DNA from: Oscheius sp. JU75 | Taxonomy: Eukaryota; Nematoda; Chromadorea; Rhabditida; Rhabditidae | DNA length: 64,000 nt | Direction: 5' to 3' | Assembly (NCBI GenBank): GCA_037178855.1 | Contig: JASJZC010000001.1 | Coordinates: 7,502,001-7,566,000 of the forward strand | In this document: positions 1-14,601 of the stretch, piece by piece | Numbering within the stretch: position 1 is the first letter of the stretch | Layout of the letters: every line of letters starts with the position of its first letter | Notes under the pieces: generated by a model | The model's input: the letters and a program-made list of their open reading frames with translations, nothing else | Databases searched by the model: none | Told to the model about the DNA's origin: nothing | Position numbers and translations under genes: made by a program

Positions 1-354
1 GGGCTCAGGGCTGTCCAGTGAGCATATTCGTAATTTCGGGGGGAAGACAAACTATCCAAGGAAACTTGGCGCCCATATTGAACATAAGCTCTTCATAACG
101 TGCTGAGCTTAAGTTCAAATTGGGTGCCAAGGTTATCGCTTTCTGTGGCCTGTAGCCAGTTGAACTTGAGAGAAAAACACACAACCAGTTTTCAGCAATC
201 GGAAGAAGTCAACCCGCTTGTGATGTCTGCCATAATGTCGAACCCGCAGCTGATGATGCAGATGATGATGTCCGATCCGATGATGATGGCGGCGCTGGGT
301 GCACAGGCCTCGTCCAGCTCGTCCTCTTCGTCCAAGAAGCTCGACAAGAAGTAG
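1..354 (+). CDS. 3' end of a gene for a Met-rich protein with an STI1-like tail (partial)
   Basis: The gene enters from the left edge. I read a 17-base exon fragment at 1-17, an intron that starts with GTGAGC at 18 and ends with TTTTCAG at 195, and a last exon 196-354. The last exon encodes a Met/Asn/Pro-rich stretch with two repeats of the form NPxxMxxxM and DPMMMAAL, then a run of eight serines and the end SKKLDKK. Met-rich helices with NP/DP turns resemble STI1 or ubiquilin-type chaperone-binding segments, but this is too short to name. An AATAAA lies 339 bases after the stop. The upstream protein is outside the window. The alternative is a free-standing 43-residue ORF from 222. Confidence 0.45.
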
Positions 355-356
355 TT

Positions 357-925
357 TCTTCTCTTTTCTCAATGCTCCATATCTATTTTACTTCTTTGGC
401 CGGTGATTCCTCTCTCTCTCTCCCCTTCTGGACGGGTACAGTGTCCTCTCCTCCCTCCTCCATCAATCTCACAGTAGGTACTCTACTCAATATTGCTCGT
501 ACGCGATCTCCTGGCCCCGTTTTTACTCTTCTTTTCTCTTTGTTGTTTTTGTATTTATTTTCTCCCCACCTCTTAATTTTATATGAACAAACGCCGGGGC
601 CACTCCCAAGATCTGAATGCCTGGTGAATATTGTCTCTTTGTGGTTTACGTGGTTGTCAGTTAGTCAGCTCTATTTATATCCCCCGTACCTCTTAATAAA
701 ACTATCATAAATCTTGTTCAAAGATGACAGAGGGGGCTTGGCGAACCTGTAATGCGCATTGCAACCATGAAGAACCAGGGCACAGAAGTATTCTGCTATA
801 CAAGAGCAATCTCGAATCCGAATCTCTCGTCCTCTTTTTTTCGCGCATGTCTTCTCTCTGGAGTGAGATGTTGATGAGCGTCGAGTCCCGAGGGGGTGAT
901 CGTGACAGCGCCCCCAGTCTCTAGG
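357..925 (+). other. 3' UTR of the partial gene, then short intergenic gap
   Basis: The stretch after the first stop is pyrimidine-rich and has no coding character. It carries AATAAA at 695-700, the likely poly(A) signal of the partial gene. The remaining 220 bases up to the proposed TMEM26 start hold no recognisable feature. Confidence 0.6.
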
Positions 926-2802
926 ATGTCCACCGTCGAAGAGTCTCGTCGGCATTCCAAGACGGTCAGAACTGTCCGGACAGCTCCTCAACCTGTTTCT
1001 GTTAATGGCAGTCACGTACTCATCTCTGTCGGCAGGTTTGTGATGCAAAAGTTCTCTTGAGATTGAGACATCCAGAGCCATCGGTGCCAGAGCTTTGTTC
1101 ATTCTTCACTCCATGATCACCATTTCACAGACGGTTTCCATTGCGGAAAGGTTGGTCTTTTCATTTTTCGTAGCGGATCATTGCAAGCGAGCGATACAAC
1201 GAAAATTGGTTGTACAGTAATGAGGGGCCGGACTCGGGACCTCCAGCACAGAAACCACTCAAACAGCTTCAGAAGACTAGAGGTGTGCACTGTTTGAAGC
1301 AGGAGCGAGTCCTAGAACTTGCCCGATTTCACAGACAAAAGTGTAGTAAGAGAGAGAAGGTCTTGGACCGTCAGTGAGGGTTTTCAAGGCCAGAGATGTT
1401 TCTTTCTGCTCCCATTTCTCAAAAGGACGCATGTTGACTCCAGAATGTGATTTTGATGGATTCCTCTCAGAAGACAACAATTTCCAGAGAGGCAATTTGG
1501 GGATTCGCCCTCATCTCTCTTCTTATCGTCTTTGAAGGAAGCTACAGTATCATTATGCGAGCCGGAGACGAGAGAAAGTGGTAAGAGACTTTTGGTCTTA
1601 CCCTCCCTGGAGACCCGCTAAAAAACCGATATAGGTTCTGCTGGAGTGTCTTCCTGTACACGGTGAGCACTGCGCCCCCCATATGGATCCTGGAGGTGAA
1701 ACTTTGCCAGTTCCGTGCCAACGGAGTCATACGTGAGTTCTTCTTAGCCCCCAGTCAATTATCACTCGAAAAGAAGCATTCCCTCGAGACCACAATCTCC
1801 GACTGCAGAATTTGCGCGCGTACTTTTTGCCATCGAACTCTGATATCTTTGCGTGTCTGTGCGTAAAAAGTCCCTCGAGAGGACAAGACGACAATCTGAC
1901 CCAACTCTTTCTTCAGAGGGTGGTGAGGGAGAACTGCGGCTACAGATCCTGGAACAGTTGCTTCTGGTGACTTTGATCATCGGTCGATGGATACTCCCAA
2001 AGGGAGATATCAGTCGAGAGCAGCTCTCACAAATCCTGCTTGCGTACCTTGCCATCTCGTCAGATATTGTCGAGTTCTTTGACGTCTTCAAGGAAAAGGT
2101 TGTATTCACAGACACGGGCTTGCAGCAGATGATTTTGGCGGTTTGGACAGTAACTTCGCTCAGGTACAGATAAAGAAAGCAATGTTCAGTTGAGCCTGCT
2201 GCAATTTCCTTTCGTCCTGACAGTGAGTCGGGCTCGGAAGATGAGAGTAGCGATTACGAAAACGTACGAGGAACTGATCGTCCCGAGACGACGAAATCTT
2301 TGGCAGGTAGAATAGAAAAGTTTTTAAATACGAATTAGGTTGTGCATGACGTCGACATTTGGGCCATCTTTCTAGCCAATGGCCTCCAGGACATACCTTT
2401 TCTACTGGTAATCTCAACGAGGACGAATATAAATAATGTTCAGGTTCGCTTGCATCTAATGCTAAACTGCGGATTGTTCACTTACACCATGATCTTCTTC
2501 ACCTGTAAAAATGCCTTGATCATCGTCCTACAAACATATCGGTGAGACAAAAAGATTGCTCAACTACGGCATTCCTTAGATGCTTTATCATCCTCAACGA
2601 CCGCTACATACATCCTCAACCAGACTTAGGACTTCTTGATGTCCCGCTGATTGAATCACACGATCATCACAAGCCTTCTCCGAGTCGTCATAGGAAGAAG
2701 AGATATAAGGACTCCGAACGTGAACATCTCTACCCTCGTCACAAAACTCGCAGAACATCTAAGCACCGTCGAACAATGGACGTACTTGAAGAAAATCCCT
2801 GA
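926..2802 (+). CDS. TMEM26 family membrane protein
   Basis: Multi-pass membrane protein of the TMEM26 family, whose molecular role is not established. Family-specific segments appear in order: the first helix (ARALFILHSM, from about 1083), the segment FCWSVFLYTVSTAPPIWIL (1650-1695), the signature LIIGRWILPKGDISREQLSQ (1970-2030) with a following VEFF segment, the helix QMILAVWTV (about 2130), and IWAIFLANGLQDIPFLL (2358-2408) with FFTCKNALIIVLQTYR near 2495-2541. Exons are joined by introns of mostly 40-60 bp and one of about 345 bp. The C-terminal tail (2580-2802) is hydrophilic, rich in His/Arg/Lys, and ends LEENP. The start at 926 is the best in-frame ATG if the intron 1016-1067 is spliced; it is the least certain part. 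The family call is firm. The stop lies 52 bp from that of the convergent RPS27 gene. Confidence 0.85.
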
Positions 2803-2854
2803 TAGAACGAATTGTCAAAAGTTTAGTAACAAAACAATTCATAAACAACAAAAC

Positions 2855-3222
2855 TTAATGTTGCTTCTTACGGAAAGAGCATCCTTCGGTGAGGCGGGCC
2901 TTTCCTCCAGTCGGTTGGCAGAGAACGGTGTTGCAGCCGACGCAGACCACGACGGTAGTGGCGTGAGAGAAAACTGTAGTGATCTGAAAGTAGAAAGTAA
3001 GTTTTTTAAAAATAAAATGCTTCAATCAATGCTCGGATAGAACAACAGGCAGTGGGAGCGTTTCTGTGCAGATCAAATTGTATATGAAGAACGTACCTTA
3101 TAACATCCGGGGCACTTGACGTCCATGAAGAAAGAGTTAGGGTGCTGAACGAGCCTCTTCAGCTTATGGCGAAGACGCTCTTCCTCCGGATCGGGATGAA
3201 GCAGATCGATAGCCAACGGCAT
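2855..3222 (-). CDS. RPS27: 40S ribosomal protein eS27 (RPS27)
   Basis: Small-subunit ribosomal protein with a C4 zinc ribbon. Exon 1 (3222-3097) starts [15 protein letters not shown] and contains [10 protein letters not shown]. An intron of 113 bp follows, and exon 2 (2983-2855) encodes the second zinc knuckle ([12 protein letters not shown]) and ends FRKKQH. The four zinc cysteines (CPGC and CVGC) are all present. The two exons give 84 residues, the same length as the human protein, with identity visible over almost the whole length. The gene is convergent with TMEM26. Confidence 0.97.
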
Positions 3223-4109
3223 ATTTCTTCCGAGTTGAGTCTGATACTGAAATACTGCTTTTATACATAGAGTACAAGAGGGTGAAATATTTCGCAAGAA
3301 CGCGACAGACGATAAATACTAGAACATTCGAAAGGGGATGTGAAACAATCATCAGGCTAGAGCTCGTGAAACATTCGAAAATATACGAATGTCAACAGGT
3401 ACGAGTCTGGTGAAAACAATGAACAGGATCTCAAACATACTGATTTACGCAGCCTCATTTCTTTGAGAGAGAGAGAAAGGATCTTCGGTAGGAATTCAAT
3501 GTCTGCAAACTTTATCCAAGCCAACTTATTCCAACAGATTATTCTGATTTTCGAAATCCTAAACTTGTGGGTCCAAATATATTGATTTACCCAATTTTTC
3601 ACGTATCAATAGACAGGGTTTTTGTACAGCACTCGAAATTCAACCACTTCTGCATAAAAGTATCAAAAAATGAGCCGAATCCCGAACAGTTTGGGCAAGG
3701 AAAAGAAAACAGAAAAATTAGGACCAGGAGACTGGCTAAAGGTCTGTGTGGCTTGTAAGATCGCGGCGAGACCCAACTCTCAGTTTCCAAGTCTTGCCGC
3801 GAAAACACTTGCGCTGTCTCTCGCTAACCTTTTCAGTTTTGCCTTTTTTATTTGTTTCCATTGCTAAAAGTAGACGTCTGTGCGTCTAGAAAAAAAGCTA
3901 AACGATGGCTGAGACAGAATTAACAAGTAAAAAGACGTTGTTTTGAAAACTAGTCAAAGCAAACTCTTTTCTCAGTAACCGTATAAATTTTGAGCCTTTT
4001 TTTTTGTAGGGGGTTTAGAATCAAAAAATAAAGTATATGCAGAACCTGATTTCCTATTGTTCTTCTTTCTAGAACTTCGAATTTCATCCTTATTTGAAGT
4101 GCTTTCAGA
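3223..4109. other. Divergent intergenic region between RPS27 and ATP synthase OSCP
   Basis: About 890 bp of AT-rich sequence separates the start codons of RPS27 (-) and OSCP (+). It must contain both promoters and possibly 5' UTR introns: a polypyrimidine tract ending TTTCAG lies directly before the OSCP ATG. Short open frames here have no recognisable domains or coding bias. Confidence 0.6.
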
Positions 4110-4992
4110 ATGGCGACCATGCTCAAGAGATCCTTCTCGATGAGCGCCATCGCTCGCTCGGGCCAGCTAGTCAAGACTCCCATCCAGGTTTGTTTTATTA
4201 ACTTCTGTTCGAACTCTTGTTTTTAGGTTCACGGAGTCGAGGGCCGATATGCTGCTGCACTTTATTCCGCAGCCCACAAACAAAAGAAGCTGGAACAGGT
4301 CGAGAAGGATCTCCAAAACATCAGAGACGTCTACCAGAACAATGCCAAATTCAGAGTGAGTTTCATTTCATTTTCTAAGCTTTCTAAACATAACATATTT
4401 GTTTTTTCACGTCAATATTTCAGGATTTCGTTCTGGACCCCACCCTCAAGGCCAACAAGAAGAAGGGCGCTATCCAGGCTATTTCCGAGAAGGTTGGAAT
4501 TTCCGCCGAAGCCAAGAATTTCCTGAGTAAGGGTTATTCGTCTATTTCCACTATTTTTCTAGGCCTTCTTGCCGAGAACGGTCGTTTGAACAAGCTTGAT
4601 TCCGTCGTCTCCTCTTTCGAATCCATCATGCGTGCCCACAGAGGAGAACTCTTCGTCCAGGTTTGTTCTTTATCCTTTTCTTGAGAAACAGCCACCGAAT
4701 TTTGATTTGGGAAATTTTTAACTTATTTTTTTAGGTCACCTCTGCCGAGCCCCTCAGCAAGCAGCACGAGAGTGCTCTCAATGATGCTCTCCACAAGATG
4801 GCCAAGTCCGGCCAGAAGTTGACTGTTAACTACGCTGTGAAGCCATCTATCATCGGAGGACTTGTCGTTACCATTGGTGATAAGTGAGTTCTTTTTTTGT
4901 AGACAGTTCAATCATTCCTTTCCAGGTACGTCGATCTATCCATTGCCTCTCGCATCAAGAAATACAAGGACGCCCTTACTTCTGCCGTTTAA
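4110..4992 (+). CDS. ATP5PO: Mitochondrial ATP synthase subunit O (OSCP)
   Basis: OSCP links the peripheral stalk to the top of the F1 head of mitochondrial ATP synthase. The N-terminus MATMLKRSFSMSAIARSG is Arg/Ser-rich and suits a mitochondrial targeting peptide. Family features follow: VHGVEGRYAAALYSAA, the helical NFLSLLAENGRLNKLDSVV segment, and the C-terminal PSIIGGLVVTIGDKYVDLS. Exons are 4110-4187, 4227-4355, 4424-4526, from 4563, and two more, with introns of about 35-70 bp. The AATAAA at 5017-5022 ends the transcript. Length is about 210 residues, normal for the family. It is one of two F1Fo subunit genes in the window, the other (alpha) being at the far end. Confidence 0.96.
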
Positions 4993-5432
4993 TTTTTTAC
5001 TAGTGTGTAGATGGCGAATAAATAGTATGTTTCCCGGCAATCTTTCCTTCCCCTGATATATAAGTATGAAATGAATTGTTATGATGTGAAAGTTTCTATC
5101 CTATTTCTTGTTGTCTCAATTTACAGAATATTGGAAACACTTTAAAATAGCGCATGTTTCCTGCCTTCATGTGGCCGTTGTTCTCCAGTTTGAAAAGTCT
5201 GCCGATCAATTGATAGCATTTCATCTTTTTTTCGCACATTGGCTGTTGTCATTCCGCGCGCCGTTGAGAAAAGTTCTCCCAGTCCTTTGAACACATGTTC
5301 ATGCTTTACTCTTTTTGTGATTGCTCTGATTTTCCCCTCTTCCCATTTTTTTTTAAAAGACTTCACTCACAGCTATCAGAAAATTCTTTTAGGTTTTCAT
5401 CTGTAGTGATTTCTACAGTCTAAGCAGGAAAC
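4993..5432. other. OSCP 3' UTR and LTV1 upstream region
   Basis: This 440-bp stretch holds the OSCP poly(A) signal (5017-5022). The rest is AT-rich sequence before LTV1 with no coding signal that I can support. Confidence 0.55.
5017..5022 (+). terminator. Poly(A) signal of OSCP
   Basis: AATAAA 25 bases after the OSCP stop. Confidence 0.7.
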
Positions 5433-7041
5433 ATGGTTGGTTATTCTATTCTACGCTTCAAAAACTCGATTTCTAGGGCAAAAAGAAGGCTTTCATTGAT
5501 AAGAAGAGTGCTAAATCTTTCAAGCTCATTCCCGAGCAGCACAATCCTGAACAAGAGGTTCGTATCTGCTCCTAACAATCAGTTAGAATGTGTTTAGGAG
5601 CGCTTTATTCCTACCAAGGAGCATCTTGAAGAACAGCACAAATTCGGAGTCTACTTTGATGACGACTATGACTATTTGAAACATATGAAAAGTGTCAAAA
5701 CGGTACGATCATTCCTTGCTGTTTATCATTGAGGCTGTTCCAGGGTTTCACTCTTCAGTCAACAGATGAACCGGAAGAGGAGGAAGAAATTGAGGAGCGA
5801 GTAATTATTCAGTAAGGTTTTAAAATCATTTCCCACGTTGGTGCATCGTTTTTAGTGCTCCTGCGCATCCGTTCCCGTTCGGCGCTTCTTCAGCCGCTCA
5901 AAATGTCAATTTCTTCGATGACGAGTTAGAGAAAGCTCTTGAGGTTCGTTCATCCCATAATATTTTGTGCATGGAACTTTTCAGGGAGACTTTGGAGAAG
6001 TCGAAGGAGATCTTGACGACAATTTCATCGAGATGGCTGGAGGAATTATTGCCGAGGGCACTATGATGTATCGTCAGCCTCGTCGTGAGCTCATCGACAG
6101 CGATTCTGAGGAAGAGGACGAGGATTTCGAAGAAGATTATCCTGAAGAATACGGGTATACTGATCAGGATGATGAGAATATGGAGGAAGAAGTTGCTCCT
6201 CGGCGTGAAGGCGAGCAGCGAGAGATCGACGATGCCTTTGACAAGCTTTTGGAGGCCGATTACAACGAGGACCAGGTACAATCGGTGAAAGAAAATGCTA
6301 AACGGAGTCTATTAGGTCGGAGAGTTGGACGGAGATGACGAGAAAATTGCTGGTATGCTCGAGCCTGATGATGGTCGCTTGAAACGCCTCGCTGCTGAAG
6401 TGCCGAAAGATCCTGAATATGAGGAGAAGTTGGCCAAGGATTACGTTAGGCAAAGAATGGCTTTGATAGAGGCTGGCGTCATCAAGGATACCGAGGAGGA
6501 GGAAATTGTCGAGGTAAACTTGTTCGAATTCTTGGCCAGACTACTTTATATAGGTTGACGAGTCTTCTCGTAAGAGAATGAAGTGGGATTGTGAGTCGTT
6601 CGCCTCGCAATATTCCAACATCTACAACCGTCCCACCCTCATCAAAGGTGAGCTAGCCTATACCTTCTTGTTCCAACCATTAAATTCAGATGCAAATAGT
6701 CGTCTCTCACGGAAAAATCTGAAGAGAATGGAGAGACTCGAGCGCGAGTCTGCCGTAACTGCTCCCGAGTTGATAGATGAGGAGATGGAGGAAGGCAGTG
6801 ACGACGAAGTTAGCACCGTTTCGACCTTCAGACCTAAAGGAGAGACTCCAGAGCAGAGGAAATTGCGAAAACAGGCTGTCAAGGAAGCCAGAAGGGTCCG
6901 ACGGGTGGAGAAGAAGGCAAACAAAGAGGCGTTCGCCGAAGAATATCGCAAGGTTCGTTGGTCGGCCAAAAATCTCTCAGTCTCCTTTTTCAGGTTGTCA
7001 AGGCCCGTGTTGGTCAGATTAAAGGAACTCCTATCGCCTAA
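5433..7041 (+). CDS. LTV1: LTV1 ribosome biogenesis factor
   Basis: LTV1 is a non-ribosomal factor of late pre-40S particles that must be released for the beak of the small subunit to form. The N-terminus MGKKKAFIDKKSAKSFKLI and the nearby HKFGVYFDDDYDYLKHM block are family signatures. Further on come a long acidic centre (DSDSEEEDEDFEEDY), the motif KRMKWDCESFASQYSNIYNRP and a basic C-terminal helix rich in Lys/Arg. Exon 1 encodes only the ATG (5433-5435), and the intron starts immediately with GTTGG; exon 2 starts at 5477 with GGC. Introns are about 30-50 bp. The length is about 430-450 residues. Confidence 0.95.
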
Positions 7042-7225
7042 ATGCTATTTCTTTTTACTGTTTTGTTGTTGATTTTTGTTTGTTCCCAATTTTAAATGCT
7101 ATAGCTAAACCCTATAAATTTGGTAACTTCCACAAGTGTTATTTGCTTTTTGAGTGTCCGGGTCGAACGTTCCGTGTCGTATCGTGATTTTACGCTTGTT
7201 TTTCTGTTCATGTGCTGCTTCAGAT

Positions 7226-10200
7226 ATGGGAATACGACCCCTTCTGGTCGTCTGGGTCGTCCAGTTGGCGGTCGGACTGCAATGGGACAGTCCAATCGTC
7301 ACGAACGAGGAGCTAAAACAGGCTGAGGAGCTCGATCATTTGACGAAATACTTCGGTGCGAGTAAAAAGGATGTGACCTACTTTCCCACGACCGAGGAAA
7401 TGGAGAAAAGAGTCGGGGCGCTGACAGACGTCAACGAGACGAATCTTGTCAATCACGACTACAACTCGATGACGGCCTATTTAGAGAGGATGGCTCTCAA
7501 ATACCCGAAAATTACGCACCTCTACTCTGCAGGAAAATCTGTTCAAAAGAGAGATCTCTGGGTCATTGCACTTTCGGACAATCCGAAAGAACACGAACTC
7601 CTGGAGCAGGAGCTGAAGCTTGTCGGCAATATGCATGGAAATGAGGTGGGTAAATCTTCTAGCTGCCAACTTTTTCGCCGGCTCGTCAAATGGAAAGTCT
7701 AGGTTGTCGGCCGAGAGACCCTTCTCTTCCTAGTTGACCTGCTCTGCCAAAATTACGGAATAAATGACTACATAACGAGACTTCTAAACAACACGAGGAT
7801 ACACATCATGCCTTCGATGAATCCCGATGGTCACGAGGCTGGCTGGGCTGGTGATCAGCTTGGTTATACCGTGAGAAACCCGTCGTTATGATAGAAAAAC
7901 ATTTTTAGGGTAGATCAAACGCGAACGGGATTGACTTAAACAGAAACTTCCCGACAATGTTCTCAGAGCATGTCGAGGCAACCGGGGGGACACATCCTGA
8001 GCCAGAGACGATCGCCATGATGGATTGGCTGCAGAGTCAGCCCTTTGTTCTCAGCGCAAACCTTCATGGAGGTGAAGGACAAAGTTAGAAGACGAATAGA
8101 AACGTTTTAGGATCCTTGGTAGCCAATTACCCGTACGACGACTCCGTGACAGGAACGGATGGAATCTATACTGCGGTAAGCCAAAAAAAAAACTTGAAGA
8201 AGAATTAATTTCAGAGTCCTGACGACAAATTGTTCGTTGAAATGTCGTACAGATACGCAAAAGCGCATCCCACGATGTGGCAGACTGGTCGAAGATGTGG
8301 GCTTGCGGCTGATGGGGACTCTTTTGTGAACGGAATCACAAATGGAGCCGGATGGTATCATCTGGCCGGAGGAATGCAGGATTGGCAGTACTTGAACACA
8401 AACTGCATGGAAATCACCGTGGAGATGGGCTGTTTCAGTGAGTTTTGATAGATTAGAAGCGTGTCTTTTACTGAATAGAGACTGCGAAAAGAAAAAATAA
8501 GTGGACTTGTTTGGTCTTATTGAAAGGTTTTTTTTTCTTTCTTCCTGAAGCCACAAAATCAGCAGAAAATGTTGCCGGAGACTTAATTGCGGGCTTGCCT
8601 ATAAACTGGAAGGCGTTTGACTTGACACCGAAACAATTCAGAATACCCGACCAATGACATGATTCCCTCCTTCTGGGGGCAGAACAGAATGTCCTTCCTC
8701 TCCTTCCTGGACTTTGGTCGATCAGGAGTCTACGGACTTGTGACAGATGCTCAAGGTAGGCCCGTAGCCAATGCCACGGTAGGAGTCGAGCGGGGAAAGA
8801 TAGTCAGAACGACCAAGGACGGAGAATACTGGAGACTGCTGTCTCCGGGAGAGCACAAGGTATGAGGGGACTTGTGAGAGTGAAAATAAATGATTGTTAC
8901 AGCTGCAAGTGGAGGCGAAAGGAGTGGAAACGCGGGATATCAAAGTCACCATTCAGCCGGGAGAAGAAGCTCAGAGACACGATATCAGACTGGGAGAGTG
9001 TGGTCTCACCGACACGGCCTACATTTACCGCGGAAGAGGACAGGTCAAAATGGCTGTCATTGGCACGAATCCGAAGTGAGTTCAGGTTTTTGAAGAGACT
9101 AATTGGATGAAATAGGGCCGAGCAAGTTTTATACAATCTAGCCAAGATGACTTGCAACGGAAACTTTGAACTGGACCCGATGATTCGACTTCTCATCGTT
9201 CCTGTCTTCAAAGGAGGAGAGCCTGTTGATGTGAGAGCAACTTTTTTGGAAATGTGTTCCTATTAGATCTTGAGAAAAATGCAACCCAGTGCGATTCTGG
9301 CAGTTTCTGACGGAATGGTCGAGTCCATCGCCTTCAGTTCAATGGAGAACACTCCGAAACTATTCAAGAAGGAGAAGTTGGATGAGAGTCTGGTCAAGGC
9401 TCTGGGAGCACAGGCTAACTGTGACAAGTGAGCCGATCCAAAAAGTAGAGGAGAACAGTTTCAGGCCTCTGAGATCCAGAGATCTTGCCCTGGCAATGGA
9501 TGATCTTCAGATGAAGTCAGTCTTCCAGCTTGGAATCTCTATTGGATGCTCTAATGAGACTTTGGACAAGGCTGCAGCTGCGGTCGGCACTACTCTTGAC
9601 GTGAGAATACTGTACACAAAGAGAGAGAGAAAGTTCCAGATGCTACGTCTGACAATGACCAAGGATTCGGTCGAAGAGTTCTCTGTGGTTCCATCAGCTA
9701 ACCCCGTCGACCACTTCACTCCCAAACAGAGTGTGATGGTGACGAGTGCTACCATTCCGGAGTTGGAGGCGAAGAACTGTCTGACGGAGATCAAGTCTCC
9801 CCAAGGCATCAGACTCTTTCAGATGGGCAGTGGACATCCACCGTATACGCTTGTTGTCTCCTTGGAGAAGGTTCGTGAGAGTTGCCAGTTTTTACAATTC
9901 TTTACAGAGAACCGAAGGCTTGTCCTACGAGATAATGACGAAATGGTGTGAGAATGGGACGATCGAGGGTGTCGAGGACATTCTGAAGACTTCGACTTTC
10001 ATCATAATGCCACAGATTCCCCATACGCAGTTGAATTGTCACGACTACGACACAATAGCGCCATTCGAGCAACTCTTCGCCGATGTTCTGAAAACCGTCC
10101 CACGAATTGACTTTCTCATGCTGTTCGCCTTGGGAGGATTGAAAGTACGGTACATCAAGGAGGCTGGCGGTTTTGGAGAGCGAATCGCCGCGGCTTATAA

Positions 10201-11102
10201 GCAAAATCATATGCAGATGAAGGATGCCACAGCTGACACCTGCAATGGAGGTAAGAGATCCATAAATTAGTATGAAACACCAGTGCTCCAAACAAGTCGG
10301 TGCGCATTCTGATACAAGTTCAACATGAGATCGTTCAAGATCGGTGTAAACAGTGAATACTTCAGGACTCCCGACGGAACGAGAAGTCATCAAGGAGTTC
10401 CCCTGGGCCAATCCTCATCCCATGCCACCTATGCAAGGTCGACCGAACACCCCTCCACAGTGGTCCAAACCGGACGCTCTTCTGATTCAGGCGGGTTGTT
10501 GTCACGAGAATGGAGTTGGTCATCTGTACGAAGAAAATAAGCAGAGTATCATCGCAGCAGCCAGAGAACGGTAACTTGTTTTGTTTAGATTGAAAAAGAG
10601 AAAATTCAGGTTAAAAGGTCTAGTTGTGGTAGCAGAGGGAGAGACGGAAGAGATCATCATTCAGGGAAAAAAGACTCATCTCTTGAAAGGAGAAAACTTT
10701 ATTCCCTTGAGATATGGTTCGTATGAGGTCACGCACAAGAGTGGCAGTGGAGAGGTGACTTTCAATCTGGACGTGAGTTCGTGCTCCAAACTGCAAGAAC
10801 TATTCAGGTGAACGAATCGGTGCCACAGTCCTGGAGAGGACAGAAGAACAGGAAGACCTCCCAGAACTTCCTCTTGATCGTTCTCGTCTCTAGCCTTCTG
10901 CTTCTGGCAATGGTAAGAAGCTACATCTCTCTCAAGATTTACCTCTTTCTAGTGTTTTGCCTGTCGCCAGAGGGTCTCCTCCGTCATGAACAGACGAGGA
11001 TTTTTCACGGGTAGTCGAGGAAGAGGAGCCTTTGAGAGACTGCCTCTGTACAAGAGTGAGGATGAAGATGAGGACGACCTGTTCGACCTTCAGAAACTAT
11101 AG
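7226..11102 (+). CDS. CPD: Carboxypeptidase D-like M14 metallocarboxypeptidase, membrane-anchored
   Basis: Predicted type I membrane enzyme that trims C-terminal Lys/Arg from peptides in the secretory pathway (M14B/CPD family). Residues 1-18 form a signal peptide ([18 protein letters not shown]). The first unit is complete: zinc ligands in NMHGNEVVGRE, substrate arginines in [14 protein letters not shown] and DLNRNFP, the third zinc His in ANLHGG, and the catalytic Glu in TVEMGCF. A transthyretin-like domain follows ([19 protein letters not shown]). A second unit (about 9050-10780) keeps the fold outline, including a second transthyretin-like region, but lacks the HxxE motif and has QAGCC where the catalytic Glu block should be, so it is probably inactive. 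A membrane helix near 10870-10915 and a short acidic tail ([14 protein letters not shown]) end the protein. Vertebrate CPD has three units; this one has two. AATAAA lies at 11235-11240. Confidence 0.9.
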
Positions 11103-11603
11103 AAACTGTACCATATACTTATTGGGTAGCTGTGATATATCCCCTTTTCGTTACTTATCTAACAGTCACGTGTACACATGTCGATGATGCTTCAGGTCTG
11201 TCATATCAATCGGTATTTATTCTGTGATCGGCATAATAAAACTTCTATTTTTTCTTCCCGTCCTTCATTTTCTTTTAGAGTTCTTATCATCGAGATTCGC
11301 ATCAAATCGCGGTCCAGTTTGACTGCACTTTGTTTACAAGAAAATTAAAGGACTGTCTGAAGTAGGTTCCCGAAACGAAATTTACAAACCACCGCGACTA
11401 TTCTTGGCACTAGAATTCTTTTATTTTCTCTGGCTGTTCGTGGTTGCTCGCTGTCCTTGTGGTAATCGTATAAACGAGATACATTTCCAATACCCACCTA
11501 ATGTTCTTTCTGACTCAATATTTCGAAACTTTCGCTCTCTTGCCACAAGTCTTGCCTTATTTAATTTTTCTGTTGCAGACGGTCTCTACGTGTACACATC
11601 AGT
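11103..11603. other. CPD 3' UTR and VCP 5' region
   Basis: Contains the CPD poly(A) signal (11235-11240) and about 360 bp of upstream sequence of the VCP gene. A polypyrimidine-rich tract ends in a CAG at 11578-11580 just before the start codon, which may be a 5' UTR acceptor. No other feature is visible. Confidence 0.5.
11235..11240 (+). terminator. Poly(A) signal of carboxypeptidase D
   Basis: AATAAA 133 bases after the stop codon. Confidence 0.7.
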
Positions 11604-14432
<2,829 letters not shown>

Positions 14433-14489
14433 ATGGCCACCGTTTTACTGTCTATTACACCCGTATGTGCCCGTTTATTTTCTGGTGTA

Positions 14490-14495
14490 AATAAA
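14490..14495 (+). terminator. Poly(A) signal of VCP
   Basis: AATAAA 58 bases after the VCP stop. Confidence 0.7.
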
Positions 14496-14601
14496 TGTCT
14501 CGGTTTTAGCTCTTTTACGTGATACTTCTCGAAAAGGGGGTTGTGGTAAGAATCTCCTTTGTAGTTTCAGAGTAAGAAGGAGTGAACAAATGTATCTCTA
14601 T

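Noticed and set aside
671-1102. 143-codon minus-strand frame
   Set aside because: Crosses the TMEM26 first exons and a poly(A) region on the other strand; no protein-like features.
3670-3867. Possible small protein with GDWxxxCxxC resembling a RanBP2 zinc finger
   Set aside because: Only two cysteines fit, no conserved Asn or second Cys pair, and the frame lies in the RPS27-OSCP upstream region.
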